Shown here one piece after another: positions 8,505-16,040 of a stretch of 64,000 bases of DNA (its first letter is position 1; each line of letters opens with the position of its first letter). The position numbers and the translations under genes were made by a program. The stretch is from Flavobacterium orientale (GTDB lineage Bacteria > Bacteroidota > Bacteroidia > Flavobacteriales > Flavobacteriaceae), in contig NZ_BMFG01000007.1 of NCBI RefSeq assembly GCF_014638005.1, positions 62,001 to 126,000 on the forward strand, read 5' to 3'. The notes under the pieces were generated by a model. It worked only from the letters and a program-made list of their open reading frames with translations, was not told the DNA's origin and searched no databases.

Positions 8505-10112
8505 ATGCAAGACAAATCGTTACTCCGCAGTCAGCTTTTTCAACATTTAGACGGATTAGTAACCGCTCCCGTAGCTTATGCTTTATGGGAAAAAGGTGTT
8601 TTGAGTTTCTTATTATCCGAAAAATCGGTTTCTTTAAAAGATTTGTCAACGCAATTCAAATCCAACGAAGGTTATCTTAATGTGGCGATGCGGGTTTTGG
8701 CTTCGCAAGGTTTTATTGAATTTAATGTAGATAACCAATCAAATGAAGTTACCTATTCGATAAATTCAAAAAGTAAAATTGCATTTGATTTGTTTCCGTT
8801 GTATAAAGATGTGGTGGAATTATCCAAATTTGCAGGAAATTTTCATAATCGGGTTTTTCAGGAAGAACCGTTTTTACGTTTAAAACCATTGTTTGAAAAA
8901 TATAAAAACAAATTCGGAATCACTTTTTCGGATGATGAAACGACACTTTCCATTCAAAAACAAGTTTTACGACATATTGAAGGGAATTTAGTGGGTTCAA
9001 CTTTAGTACGATTGGGAATGAACGGTATGTTTCATAAGTATTTTATGGAAACGAGTTTTAAACCGGAAGAATTTCACAAACAACCGGAACATTTTACGCA
9101 AATTCTGAACTTTTTTGTCCATTTAGGTTGGTTTACCGAAAAAAATGGATTTTATCAATTTACGGAAGATGGATTATTTTTTGCCAAAAAAGTAGCGGCT
9201 TATGGCGTTACGGTTTCCTATTTACCAATGTTTCGAAAAGTAGATGAATTGATTTTTGGTAATCCAAATGTGATGCGAAATGTAGGTTTAGGCGAAGATG
9301 AATTGCACGTGGACCGTGAAATGAACGTTTGGGGAAGTGGCGGAGCTCACGCAACCTATTTTAAAGTAGTTGATGAAATTATAATTGAACTTTTTAACCG
9401 TCCGATTGAGGAACAACCAAAAGGAATTTTGGATATGGGATGCGGCAATGGAGCCTTTATTCAGCATATTTTTGAAGTCATTGATCGACAAACATTACGA
9501 GGAAGAATGTTGGATGATTATCCGCTTTTTTTGGTCGGTGCCGATTATAATCAAGCGGCGTTGAAAGTCACACGAGCCAATTTGATTAATGCTGATATCT
9601 GGGCGAAAGTGATTTGGGGCGATATTGGTCAACCCGATTTATTAGCGAAAGATTTAAGTGAAAATTACGGTATTCAATTAAATGATTTGTTAAATGTTCG
9701 AACCTTTCTGGACCACAACCGAATTTGGGAAAATCCGAAAACGAAAACACCAAATCGCTTAAGTTCATCAACTGGAGCTTTTGCTTCTCGAGGTGAGCGA
9801 ATTACAAATAATGATGTGGAAGATAATTTATTAGAACATTTGAAAAAATGGTCCCCTTTTGTGGCAAAATACGGTTTGCTTTTAATTGAATTGCATACTA
9901 TTTCACCTGACTCAACAGCAAAAAATTTAGGCAAAACAGCAGCAACAGCTTATGATGCTACACACGGATTTTCCGATCAATACATTGTGGAAATTGATGT
10001 TTTACACAAAATTGCTGCGGAAGCGGGATTGCAACCCGACGCAAAATTATTTCATAAATTCCCAAATACAGATTATGCAACCGTGAGTATTAATTTGTTG
10101 AAAGGGAAATAA
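8505..10112 (+). CDS. Class I SAM-dependent methyltransferase with winged-helix N-domain
   Basis: The start is placed at ATG 8505 (MQDKSLLRSQLF); the frame extends upstream only to a TTG. The 535-residue protein is long for one methyltransferase. The N-terminal part ('LSFLLSEKSVSLKDLSTQFK', 'AMRVLASQGFIEF') resembles the winged-helix dimerisation domain of O-methyltransferases and is echoed at about residues 195-225 ('ILNFFVHLGWFTEKNGFYQF'). The catalytic motif I is 'GILDMGCGNGAFIQHI' (about 306-321) with a following acidic strand 'FLVGADYN'. The arrangement resembles large methyltransferases tied to natural-product pathways, but no biosynthetic genes are nearby and the substrate is unknown. 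Confidence 0.75.
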   Translation: MQDKSLLRSQLFQHLDGLVTAPVAYALWEKGVLSFLLSEKSVSLKDLSTQFKSNEGYLNVAMRVLASQGFIEFNVDNQSNEVTYSINSKSKIAFDLFPLYKDVVELSKFAGNFHNRVFQEEPFLRLKPLFEKYKNKFGITFSDDETTLSIQKQVLRHIEGNLVGSTLVRLGMNGMFHKYFMETSFKPEEFHKQPEHFTQILNFFVHLGWFTEKNGFYQFTEDGLFFAKKVAAYGVTVSYLPMFRKVDELIFGNPNVMRNVGLGEDELHVDREMNVWGSGGAHATYFKVVDEIIIELFNRPIEEQPKGILDMGCGNGAFIQHIFEVIDRQTLRGRMLDDYPLFLVGADYNQAALKVTRANLINADIWAKVIWGDIGQPDLLAKDLSENYGIQLNDLLNVRTFLDHNRIWENPKTKTPNRLSSSTGAFASRGERITNNDVEDNLLEHLKKWSPFVAKYGLLLIELHTISPDSTAKNLGKTAATAYDATHGFSDQYIVEIDVLHKIAAEAGLQPDAKLFHKFPNTDYATVSINLLKGK

Positions 10113-10113
10113 T

Positions 10114-10347
10114 TTAACCCAAAAAAGCAATTCCGAAAAAAGTAAAAACTAAAACTAAATGCACCATCAACCACGCTTTTTGCCAAGTTGGTCGTTCGTT
10201 AAAAGGTTGTAATTGATTGAAAGGATCAAAGGCCAACGCAATTCCTAACATCATTCCAGCATCGCTGTAGTTTTGCGAAAAAATCGCATAATACAATCCG
10301 AATAAAACAAAACCTCCGTATAAAAATCTGTAAAATTTAGCATCCAT
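10114..10347 (-). CDS. Small two-TM membrane protein (function unknown)
   Basis: A 77-residue protein, MDAKFYRFLYGG onwards, with hydrophobic stretches at about residues 9-24 and 60-76 and an intervening segment 'AFDPFNQLQPFNERPTWQ'. Its stop lies one base after the convergent methyltransferase stop. An 82-base gap separates it from the ABC ATPase downstream on the same strand. I recognise no domain. The clean ATG start, the hydrophobic pattern and the codon use support a real gene. Confidence 0.6.
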   Translation of the reverse strand: MDAKFYRFLYGGFVLFGLYYAIFSQNYSDAGMMLGIALAFDPFNQLQPFNERPTWQKAWLMVHLVLVFTFFGIAFLG

Positions 10348-10429
10348 AATCTACTCATTTTAAGTTCATTAATTAGTAGATTGTCTCTTTATTATGTTAC
10401 TTCAACGAATGTAAAGAAATGGTTAAATT

Positions 10430-11200
10430 TTAAATGATTACAAATTTTCCTTTAGTTGCATCAAACTGAATATGCTCATTTTTAAATAGTGAAGAAAAAA
10501 CACCCTTTGAAATTAAATTACAAGGCTGATCTTGTATGACGGTTTTGCCATCCATCACAATCATTTCGTCACTCAATTGAATGGCTAAATCAATATCGTG
10601 TGTGGAAAATAAAATGCATTTTTGGGTTTCAGCAGTTAATTTTTTCAAAAGTTTAAACAAGGATACTTTGTGAAGTAAATCCAAATGCGTAGTGGGTTCA
10701 TCCAAAACAATCAGTGGTGTATCTTGAGCTAATGCTCTGGCTATTAAAACTTTTTGCAATTGTCCGTCGCTGATTTCGTAATGCTTTTGATGGATTAGAT
10801 GATTGATTTCTGTCAATTCGATGGCTTTATCAATTTTACTTTTATCGTCATCTGTTAATTTTCCGAGCCAATTGGTATAAGGTTGTCTTCCCAATGCAAT
10901 TAATTCATAAACGGTTAAATTACTGGGTGGTAATTTTTCGGTTAACACAACACTGATTTGTTGAGCTAAAGCTAATAGTTCAAAAACTTCGATTGATTTT
11001 TCGTTTAATAAAACGGTTCCCGAAAGTGGTTTTTGTATTCCGGTAATCGTTCGCAACAAAGTCGATTTCCCAATTCCGTTGGCTCCTACTAAACCGATTA
11101 ATTTTCCGGGCTCCAAACTAATTGCAACGTCTGAAGCTACCGTTTTGGAAGCTCCTTTGGAAGAGTAGCCGATGTTGAGATTTTTGGTTTGGAGAATCAT
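10430..11200 (-). CDS. ABC transporter ATP-binding protein, corrinoid/iron-complex type (BtuD/FecE-like)
   Basis: A 256-residue ATPase with Walker A 'GANGIGKST' (about 39-47), Q-loop region 'AQQISVVLTEK', signature 'ISDGQLQKV' (a variant of LSGGQ), Walker B 'LIVLDEPTTHLD' and switch His in 'ILFSTHDIDLAI'. It belongs to the FecE/BtuD group that powers import of vitamin B12, haem or siderophores. The permease and binding-protein genes lie just upstream on the same strand, so it is the third gene of a btuF-btuC-btuD-like operon. The nearby cobalamin riboswitch and BtuB-like receptor favour a corrinoid substrate. Confidence 0.88.
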   Translation of the reverse strand: MILQTKNLNIGYSSKGASKTVASDVAISLEPGKLIGLVGANGIGKSTLLRTITGIQKPLSGTVLLNEKSIEVFELLALAQQISVVLTEKLPPSNLTVYELIALGRQPYTNWLGKLTDDDKSKIDKAIELTEINHLIHQKHYEISDGQLQKVLIARALAQDTPLIVLDEPTTHLDLLHKVSLFKLLKKLTAETQKCILFSTHDIDLAIQLSDEMIVMDGKTVIQDQPCNLISKGVFSSLFKNEHIQFDATKGKFVII

Positions 11201-11205
11201 TTTTT

Positions 11206-11244
11206 TGAGATACTAAGGTTCTGAGGTGCTAAGGTACTAAGGTT
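11206..11244. repeat. Short iterated 'CTAAGGT' intergenic repeat
   Basis: Between the ATPase and permease genes the spacer iterates 'actaaggttctgaggtgc' and 'taaggtactaaggtt', that is about four copies of a 9-10 base unit around TAAGGT. Non-coding. Confidence 0.55.
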
Positions 11245-11247
11245 TTT

Positions 11248-12261
11248 TTAAATCATCATTTTACGTTTTCTAACTAATAACCAAACCACAACTGGTGCTC
11301 CAACCATAGAAGTTATGGCATTAATAGGTAAAGTATAATAGCTGCCGGGAAGTTGGGCGATGCTGTCGCAAGCCAACATCAAAATGGCTCCAATTAGTAA
11401 TGTGCTCCAAAATAGAATGAAATGATTGCTGGTTTGAAAAAGCAATTTTGCTAAATGAGGAACAGCCAATCCGACAAAAGCGATTGGTCCTGCAAAAGCG
11501 GTGATGCTTCCGGCTAAAATACTGGTGGCAAAGATGATTATCAAACGCGTTTTTTTGAAGTGTAAACCTAAACTTTTAGCATAATTTTCTCCTAATAATA
11601 ATGCATTCAAAGGTTTGATGCTGAAAATACTCAACACTAATCCCAAACCACAACATATAGCTAAAATTAAAATGGAATTCCACGGTAAATTAGCCAAACT
11701 TCCCATTGACCAAAAGGTGAATTTTTGTAGTTCTTGAGCAGTGCTGAAATAACTCAACACACTGACAATAGCACTGGTGAAACTACCAAACATCAATCCG
11801 ACAATTAAAATAGCCATTGTATCTCGTAATTTTTGAGAAACGACCAAAACGGCTAATAAAACCAGAAAACTTCCGATGGAAGAAGCCAAAACAATTCCGT
11901 AATCGGAAACTAAAAAATTAGGTAAAAAACCGGTTCCCATGATGACAAAAGCGACACCCAGACTTGAACCTGAACTTAGTCCAAGTACGTAAGGGCCGGC
12001 TAATGGATTTCTGAATAACGTCTGCATCAATAACCCGGAAATCGATAATCCCATTCCCACCAAAATGGCTGTGATGGCTTTTGGAAGGCGAAAATTCCAC
12101 AGAATGATTTCCCAAGAACTTTTGATTTCGTTTCCAATAAAAGAATTAAAAATTTCACTTGTTGGAATAGAAACTGAACCTAAACTAAGGTTAAGTAAAA
12201 ACGTTCCGATTAAAGCGAAAGTTAAGAAAAGAAAAAGTATTTTATGTTTTTGAGTTGGCAA
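11248..12261 (-). CDS. FecCD/BtuC-family ABC permease
   Basis: A 337-residue polytopic protein with roughly nine to ten hydrophobic spans and family blocks 'RLPKAITAILVGMGLSISG', 'QTLFRNPLAGPYVLGLSSG', 'GPIAFVGLAVPHLAKLL' and 'LPINAITSMVGAPVVVWLL'. It forms the membrane channel of a BtuCD-F or FecBCD-like importer. It sits between the binding-protein gene and the ATPase gene in a minus-strand operon. Family members import cobalamin, haem or ferric siderophores; context suggests corrinoids. Confidence 0.9.
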   Translation of the reverse strand: MPTQKHKILFLFLTFALIGTFLLNLSLGSVSIPTSEIFNSFIGNEIKSSWEIILWNFRLPKAITAILVGMGLSISGLLMQTLFRNPLAGPYVLGLSSGSSLGVAFVIMGTGFLPNFLVSDYGIVLASSIGSFLVLLAVLVVSQKLRDTMAILIVGLMFGSFTSAIVSVLSYFSTAQELQKFTFWSMGSLANLPWNSILILAICCGLGLVLSIFSIKPLNALLLGENYAKSLGLHFKKTRLIIIFATSILAGSITAFAGPIAFVGLAVPHLAKLLFQTSNHFILFWSTLLIGAILMLACDSIAQLPGSYYTLPINAITSMVGAPVVVWLLVRKRKMMI

Positions 12262-12325
12262 TTTTTTAAACCATTAAGTAAGTTGTAAATATACTAAGAC
12301 TTTAATTAAAATAGTATTCTTTGAT

Positions 12326-13456
12326 TCATTTCAATTTCTCAAAAAAATACAATTCATACTCCGGTAATAATTCCGGATGAAGAATTTTGATTAAATCTTT
12401 GAGCACTAAATCAGGACGATTAGACGCTAATTCATAATAAATTACGCCTCCGTTTTTTCCTTTTTTGGAACTAAACGAATAGACATTTTTGTTTTGTACT
12501 GCTTTAAAATGTTTGTAGTTTGGATTGGCTTTTTCAAGCTCTTCAAAAGAAGTAAATTGTCCGGGGCCAATCCAAAAATCGGCATCTTGGGCTTTTTCGA
12601 GAACGGTTTCAAACGATAAGGATAAACTACCGGTTCCTTCGGAGTCTTTCCACAGATAATTGGCATTTGCATTGTCTAGAAATTGTGCTGCCCAACTTTT
12701 TCCTTGTGGTAAATACCATTGATCTTGGTAAATGGCTCCACTCAAAATGGTTGGTTTTGAAGTGGCTTTTTTGGCTAATGCAATGGCTTCCAAATAATCG
12801 TTTTCGATGGTTTTGAAAACTTGATCTGCTTTTACTTCTAAACCAAATAAAACACCAAAAAGTTGAATCCATTCGGAACGACCGAGTGGATGTTGTTCTG
12901 TCCAATCGCCGTTGTAGAGAATTTTTAGTCCGTTTTGTTGCAAATTGTCATAGGCTTTCTTTTCACCATCTACGCCAAAACCGATGATTACGTCGGGTTG
13001 CATATCGAGTAAAACTTCGGTGTTTAAACTTTGGTTGGTTCCGATTTCGCGTACTTTTCCGGTTTCGATTAAGGCTCTGGTTTTTTCTGAGGAAATATAA
13101 TCTGTGTTTGGAAATCCGACTAATTTGTTTTCAACTTCTAACAATTCTAATGCCGGAATGTGTGTGGTTGATGTGACTACAATTGATTTTATGGGAACTT
13201 GAATAGCTGAATATTTTTGTAAACTATCCGGAATTTTGGCTGATTGTTTGTGTAAAATGTAGGTGTAATTTTTATCGGCTGTTGGCCAAGGATTGGAAAC
13301 GGTTACAATTGAAAAATCAGCATATTTTTGAATGGAAAGTCCGCTAGCATAACGAATGTAATTTTCGGGAGAATTATTTTCTTGACTATTTTTCTGCTTT
13401 TGTTGACAGGAAAGGAATAAAAAAGAAACTATAGAAAGTAAAAGGTATTTTTTCAT
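12326..13456 (-). CDS. ABC transporter substrate-binding lipoprotein (BtuF-like)
   Basis: The start is placed at MKKYLLLSIVSFLFLSCQQ (ATG 13454-13456). A longer frame begins at 13492, but a perfect TACCTTTG promoter box lies at 13471-13478 inside that extension, so the short form is preferred. The 376-residue protein has a lipobox (LFLSC) and a Peripla_BP_2 fold: 'IVVTSTTHIPALELLEVENK', 'QPDVIIGFGVD', 'GVIYYELASNRPDLVLKDL'. It captures the substrate in the periplasm for the permease/ATPase pair downstream. The divergent cobalamin riboswitch supports vitamin B12 or a related corrinoid. Confidence 0.86.
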   Translation of the reverse strand: MKKYLLLSIVSFLFLSCQQKQKNSQENNSPENYIRYASGLSIQKYADFSIVTVSNPWPTADKNYTYILHKQSAKIPDSLQKYSAIQVPIKSIVVTSTTHIPALELLEVENKLVGFPNTDYISSEKTRALIETGKVREIGTNQSLNTEVLLDMQPDVIIGFGVDGEKKAYDNLQQNGLKILYNGDWTEQHPLGRSEWIQLFGVLFGLEVKADQVFKTIENDYLEAIALAKKATSKPTILSGAIYQDQWYLPQGKSWAAQFLDNANANYLWKDSEGTGSLSLSFETVLEKAQDADFWIGPGQFTSFEELEKANPNYKHFKAVQNKNVYSFSSKKGKNGGVIYYELASNRPDLVLKDLIKILHPELLPEYELYFFEKLK

Positions 13457-13470
13457 GGAATGCTTTTTTG

Positions 13471-13478
13471 CAAAGGTA
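13471..13478 (-). promoter_or_regulatory. Promoter -7 box of the btuFCD-like operon
   Basis: On the minus strand TACCTTTG matches the Bacteroidota -7 consensus TAnnTTTG exactly and lies about 15 bases before the preferred ATG. No TTG sits at the ideal 19-base spacing, so the upstream half is weak. Confidence 0.4.
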
Positions 13479-13542
13479 ACGGTTTGTAACAAATGTTATC
13501 TTCAGAAAAAAATTGACTTTTTACTTTTACATAAAAAATAAA

Positions 13543-13653
13543 ATGCGAGATTCAAATTTGTTTATGTATATCGTTGGTGGAATTATTCTCCTTCACTTTG
13601 TAGTTGGTTTTATTTGGTTGTGGATCAAGATGAATAAGAAAAAAGACGAATGA
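13543..13653 (+). CDS. 36-residue single-pass membrane peptide
   Basis: ATG at 13543 and TGA at 13651-13653 give 36 codons. The product starts MRDSNLFMYIVGGIILLHF, continues through a hydrophobic span ending around Trp-Leu-Trp (residues 8-28) and finishes with a basic tail Lys-Met-Asn-Lys-Lys-Lys-Asp-Glu. The positive residues after the span predict N-out/C-in topology. It lies between the divergent btuF-like gene and the cobalamin riboswitch. Its composition (one clear TM helix, then a cationic tail) is unlike random AT-rich spacer, but so short a frame needs comparative support. Function is unknown. Confidence 0.55.
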   Translation: MRDSNLFMYIVGGIILLHFVVGFIWLWIKMNKKKDE

Positions 13654-13718
13654 TAATAAGTTTTTTTAGTGAGGACTTGGAACGGAAAGCCGGAACAGTT
13701 TCTAAAAAATTTTATGAA

Positions 13719-13745
13719 TTGTTTACTTAAAAATGTTTACTTTCG
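13719..13745 (+). promoter_or_regulatory. Candidate promoter for the riboswitch/btuB-like transcript
   Basis: TTG at 13719-13721 is followed after 16 bases by TACTTTCG at 13738-13745, one mismatch from TAnnTTTG. The spacing is shorter than the usual 19, but the position just before the riboswitch aptamer is right. Confidence 0.35.
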
Positions 13746-13749
13746 CATC

Positions 13750-13975
13750 GAATTTTGGTTGCAACGCTTTTATTAAGCCGAGCATTAAAAGGGAATCAGG
13801 TGAAAAAGTTGGCAGTTGTCAGTTTTCAGTTAACAGAAAACAAATTACTCCAATCTAAATCCTGAGCTGTACCCGCAACTGTGAGCTATTTAGCTTGTTG
13901 TTATCTTCAAAGCCATTGTTCGCCTAGGCGAATGAGAAGGCCAACAACAAGACGCAAGCCAGGAGACCTGCCTTA
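13750..13975 (+). promoter_or_regulatory. Cobalamin (B12) riboswitch
   Basis: The conserved core is visible in order: AAAAGGGAATCAGGTGAAAA (about 13786-13805), GAGCTGTACCCGCAACTGTG (about 13864-13883) and the B12 box AGCCAGGAGACCTGCC (13957-13972). TCAGG pairs with CCTGA. The side arm between 13805 and 13855 is expanded by a repeat-like stretch (CAGTTGTCAGTTTTCAGTT), closed by GTTGG/CCAAT. A second peripheral helix (CTTGTTGTT with AACAACAAG) carries the palindrome TTCGCCTAGGCGAA at 13919-13932. It precedes a BtuB-like receptor by about 90 bases. A weak hairpin (ATGGG at 14014, CCCAT at 14037) before a T-rich stretch is a possible expression platform. Binding of adenosylcobalamin or another corrinoid would shut down receptor expression. 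Confidence 0.93.
13919..13932. repeat. 14-bp palindrome TTCGCCTAGGCGAA in the riboswitch
   Basis: A perfect inverted repeat in a peripheral helix of the cobalamin riboswitch. Its central CGCCTAGGCG is shared with three TCCGCCTAGGCGGA copies in the tRNA region near 54 kb. Confidence 0.7.
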
Positions 13976-14066
13976 TTCACGAGTAACAAACTTTCGGGAA
14001 AAAAGGTTTGGGTATGGGTAAATTCTATACTTTTCTCCCATTTTAGTAAATTATTTTTTAATTAAA

Positions 14067-16001
14067 ATGAATCAAAAATTCAGCTACTGTACCGCTATTT
14101 TAGCGTTATGGGGAATGTGTGCTTTTGCACAACAAGAACAAGACACGATTGAGTTGAGTGAGGTCGTGATTTCGGACACCAAATTTGAACAGTCCAAAGA
14201 AAAATCAGGTAAAATTATTGAAAAAATTTCAGCAAAAGATTTGGAGCGAAACAGTGGACAATCAGTCGCAACGATTTTGAGTCAAGCCGTTGGTTTGGAA
14301 GTCAATGGAAACCAGAGTGCGAATGGAAAAAACTTGAGTTATTTTATTCGTGGTGGACGAAATCGCCAGGTTTTGATTGTGATTGATGGTATTCCGATGA
14401 CGGATGCTTCGGGGATTAATTTTGAGTATGATTTGCGATTGCTTCCTGCGGAACAAGTGGAAAGCATTGAGATTATGAAAGGTGCAGCGAGTACTTTGTA
14501 TGGAACAGGAGCGGCTTCGGGTGTGATTAATATTACGTTGAAAAAATCGGCAAAAAAAGCAATTTCCGGAAATGCGTATATGCATTTTGGAACGCAAAAT
14601 ACAACAGAAAGTTTTAAAGCGAATCCGCAAGATTTTAATCAAGGTTTTGGTTTGAATGGAACGGTTGACAAAATGGATTATTATGCTTCACTAAACAGCA
14701 CCGAAACAAAAGGGATTTCGCAAGCAGCCGGAGAAAATTTTGAAGAAGACCGTTTTTCAAGAGTGAATGCGTTGGCTAAAATTGGTTTTCAAGCTACCTC
14801 AAAATTGAAGTTAGATTTCTTTAGTAATTACGACCGAATGAAAACCGATTATGATGGTCCGTTTGATAATTTCAGCAGTCCGGATGTGTTGGAAAATGTT
14901 TCGCTGTCGGAGCAATTTCGGTTTGGATTTAATCCGAAATACAAGTACAACAAAGGTGAGTTCATTGTTAATTCCGGTTTTACTTTATTGGAAAGAAGTT
15001 ATGATGAATTTAGTTCGTTTTCAGGTACGATTGACCAATATGTTTATACTTCAAGAAGCGTGAGTGTGGATGCGATGAATAAATATAACTTTCATAAAAA
15101 TTTCTTTTTGATTGTGGGGACGCAATTTCAGTTTCATGATATGAATACACAAACCCCTTTTGATGTGATTGAGCGAGAAAGTGCTAAATTAAATTTAATT
15201 GATCCTTATGTAACGGCGGTGTATAATTCTAATTTTGGATTAAACATTAATGCCGGAGCTCGAATGAATTTGCATTCGGTTTATGATAATCAATTGGTTT
15301 ACAATGTTAATCCGTCTTATCACTTTAAAAATTTTCCTTTAAAGATTATTACTTCGTATAGCACGGCTTACATCACTCCGAGTTTGTATCAACTCTATTC
15401 ACCTTATGGAAATTTAGAGTTGACACCGGAAGGAAATGCAACAGCTGAAGTTGGTTTTGAAACCACTTTAGTAAACAAAAAAATCACGTTTAGTGCGGTG
15501 GGTTTTTACAGAGAAGAGTCTCATTCGATTGGTTTCTATTTTAATCCCAACACTTTTGATTCGTATTATGTGAATTTGGAAGGAGAAAATAATGTTCGCG
15601 GAATTGAAACTACGTTGAGTTACAACATTACCTCTAAACTGAAATTAAACGGAAATTATTCGTTTACGGATATTCCTGAAGAATTGAATCGATTGATTCC
15701 AAAACACAAAGGAAATTTGGCTTTGGATTTTAGAGCTAATGATAGAACATTATTAAGTATAAACTATCAGTATGTTGACGGAAGAAGAGATGCTTTTTTT
15801 GATGGTGGAACTTTTGCTACAACTTCGGTACATTTAGGCTCCTATCAATTGGTTAATGGATTAGCAAAGTATGATGTATTGAAAAACCGATTAACGGTTT
15901 TTGGAGCGGTTAACAATATTTTAAATGAAGAATTTGTAGAAACAATTGGTTACAACACCCGAGGTAGAAATGCCCAACTGGGTTTTACTTTTTTATTCTA
16001 A
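14067..16001 (+). CDS. TonB-dependent outer-membrane receptor, BtuB-like
   Basis: A 644-residue receptor with a signal peptide (to about residue 21, 'GMCAFAQQ'), a TonB-box-like stretch 'DTIELSEVVIS', a plug domain ('GKNLSYFIRGGRNRQVLIVI', 'GIPMTDASG', 'VESIEIMKGAASTLYGTGA') and a 22-strand-type barrel ending in Phe ('NAQLGFTFLF'). No carboxypeptidase-like N-domain is present, unlike the receptor at 27529-29994. The preceding cobalamin riboswitch makes corrinoid uptake the likely role, feeding the BtuFCD-like ABC importer encoded divergently. Energy comes from TonB-ExbBD, which is not in the window. Confidence 0.92.
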   Translation: MNQKFSYCTAILALWGMCAFAQQEQDTIELSEVVISDTKFEQSKEKSGKIIEKISAKDLERNSGQSVATILSQAVGLEVNGNQSANGKNLSYFIRGGRNRQVLIVIDGIPMTDASGINFEYDLRLLPAEQVESIEIMKGAASTLYGTGAASGVINITLKKSAKKAISGNAYMHFGTQNTTESFKANPQDFNQGFGLNGTVDKMDYYASLNSTETKGISQAAGENFEEDRFSRVNALAKIGFQATSKLKLDFFSNYDRMKTDYDGPFDNFSSPDVLENVSLSEQFRFGFNPKYKYNKGEFIVNSGFTLLERSYDEFSSFSGTIDQYVYTSRSVSVDAMNKYNFHKNFFLIVGTQFQFHDMNTQTPFDVIERESAKLNLIDPYVTAVYNSNFGLNINAGARMNLHSVYDNQLVYNVNPSYHFKNFPLKIITSYSTAYITPSLYQLYSPYGNLELTPEGNATAEVGFETTLVNKKITFSAVGFYREESHSIGFYFNPNTFDSYYVNLEGENNVRGIETTLSYNITSKLKLNGNYSFTDIPEELNRLIPKHKGNLALDFRANDRTLLSINYQYVDGRRDAFFDGGTFATTSVHLGSYQLVNGLAKYDVLKNRLTVFGAVNNILNEEFVETIGYNTRGRNAQLGFTFLF

Positions 16002-16010
16002 AAACAAAAA

Positions 16011-16034
16011 AGGGCTTGAAAAAATTCAAGCCCT
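16011..16034. terminator. Bidirectional hairpin terminator
   Basis: AGGGCTTGAA pairs with TTCAAGCCCT around a short A loop, with A-rich and T-rich flanks, between the convergent BtuB-like receptor and S41 peptidase genes. Confidence 0.75.
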
Positions 16035-16040
16035 AACTTT

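Noticed and set aside
10430..13456. Siderophore or haem importer instead of corrinoid importer
   Set aside because: Motifs fit either, but the divergent riboswitch for cobalamin and the BtuB-like receptor favour corrinoids; not excluded.
14262..14642. 126-codon open frame antisense to the BtuB-like receptor
   Set aside because: Lies wholly within the plus-strand receptor plug region, is rich in Arg, Ser and Cys in a way typical of reverse-frame shadows, and has no start context.
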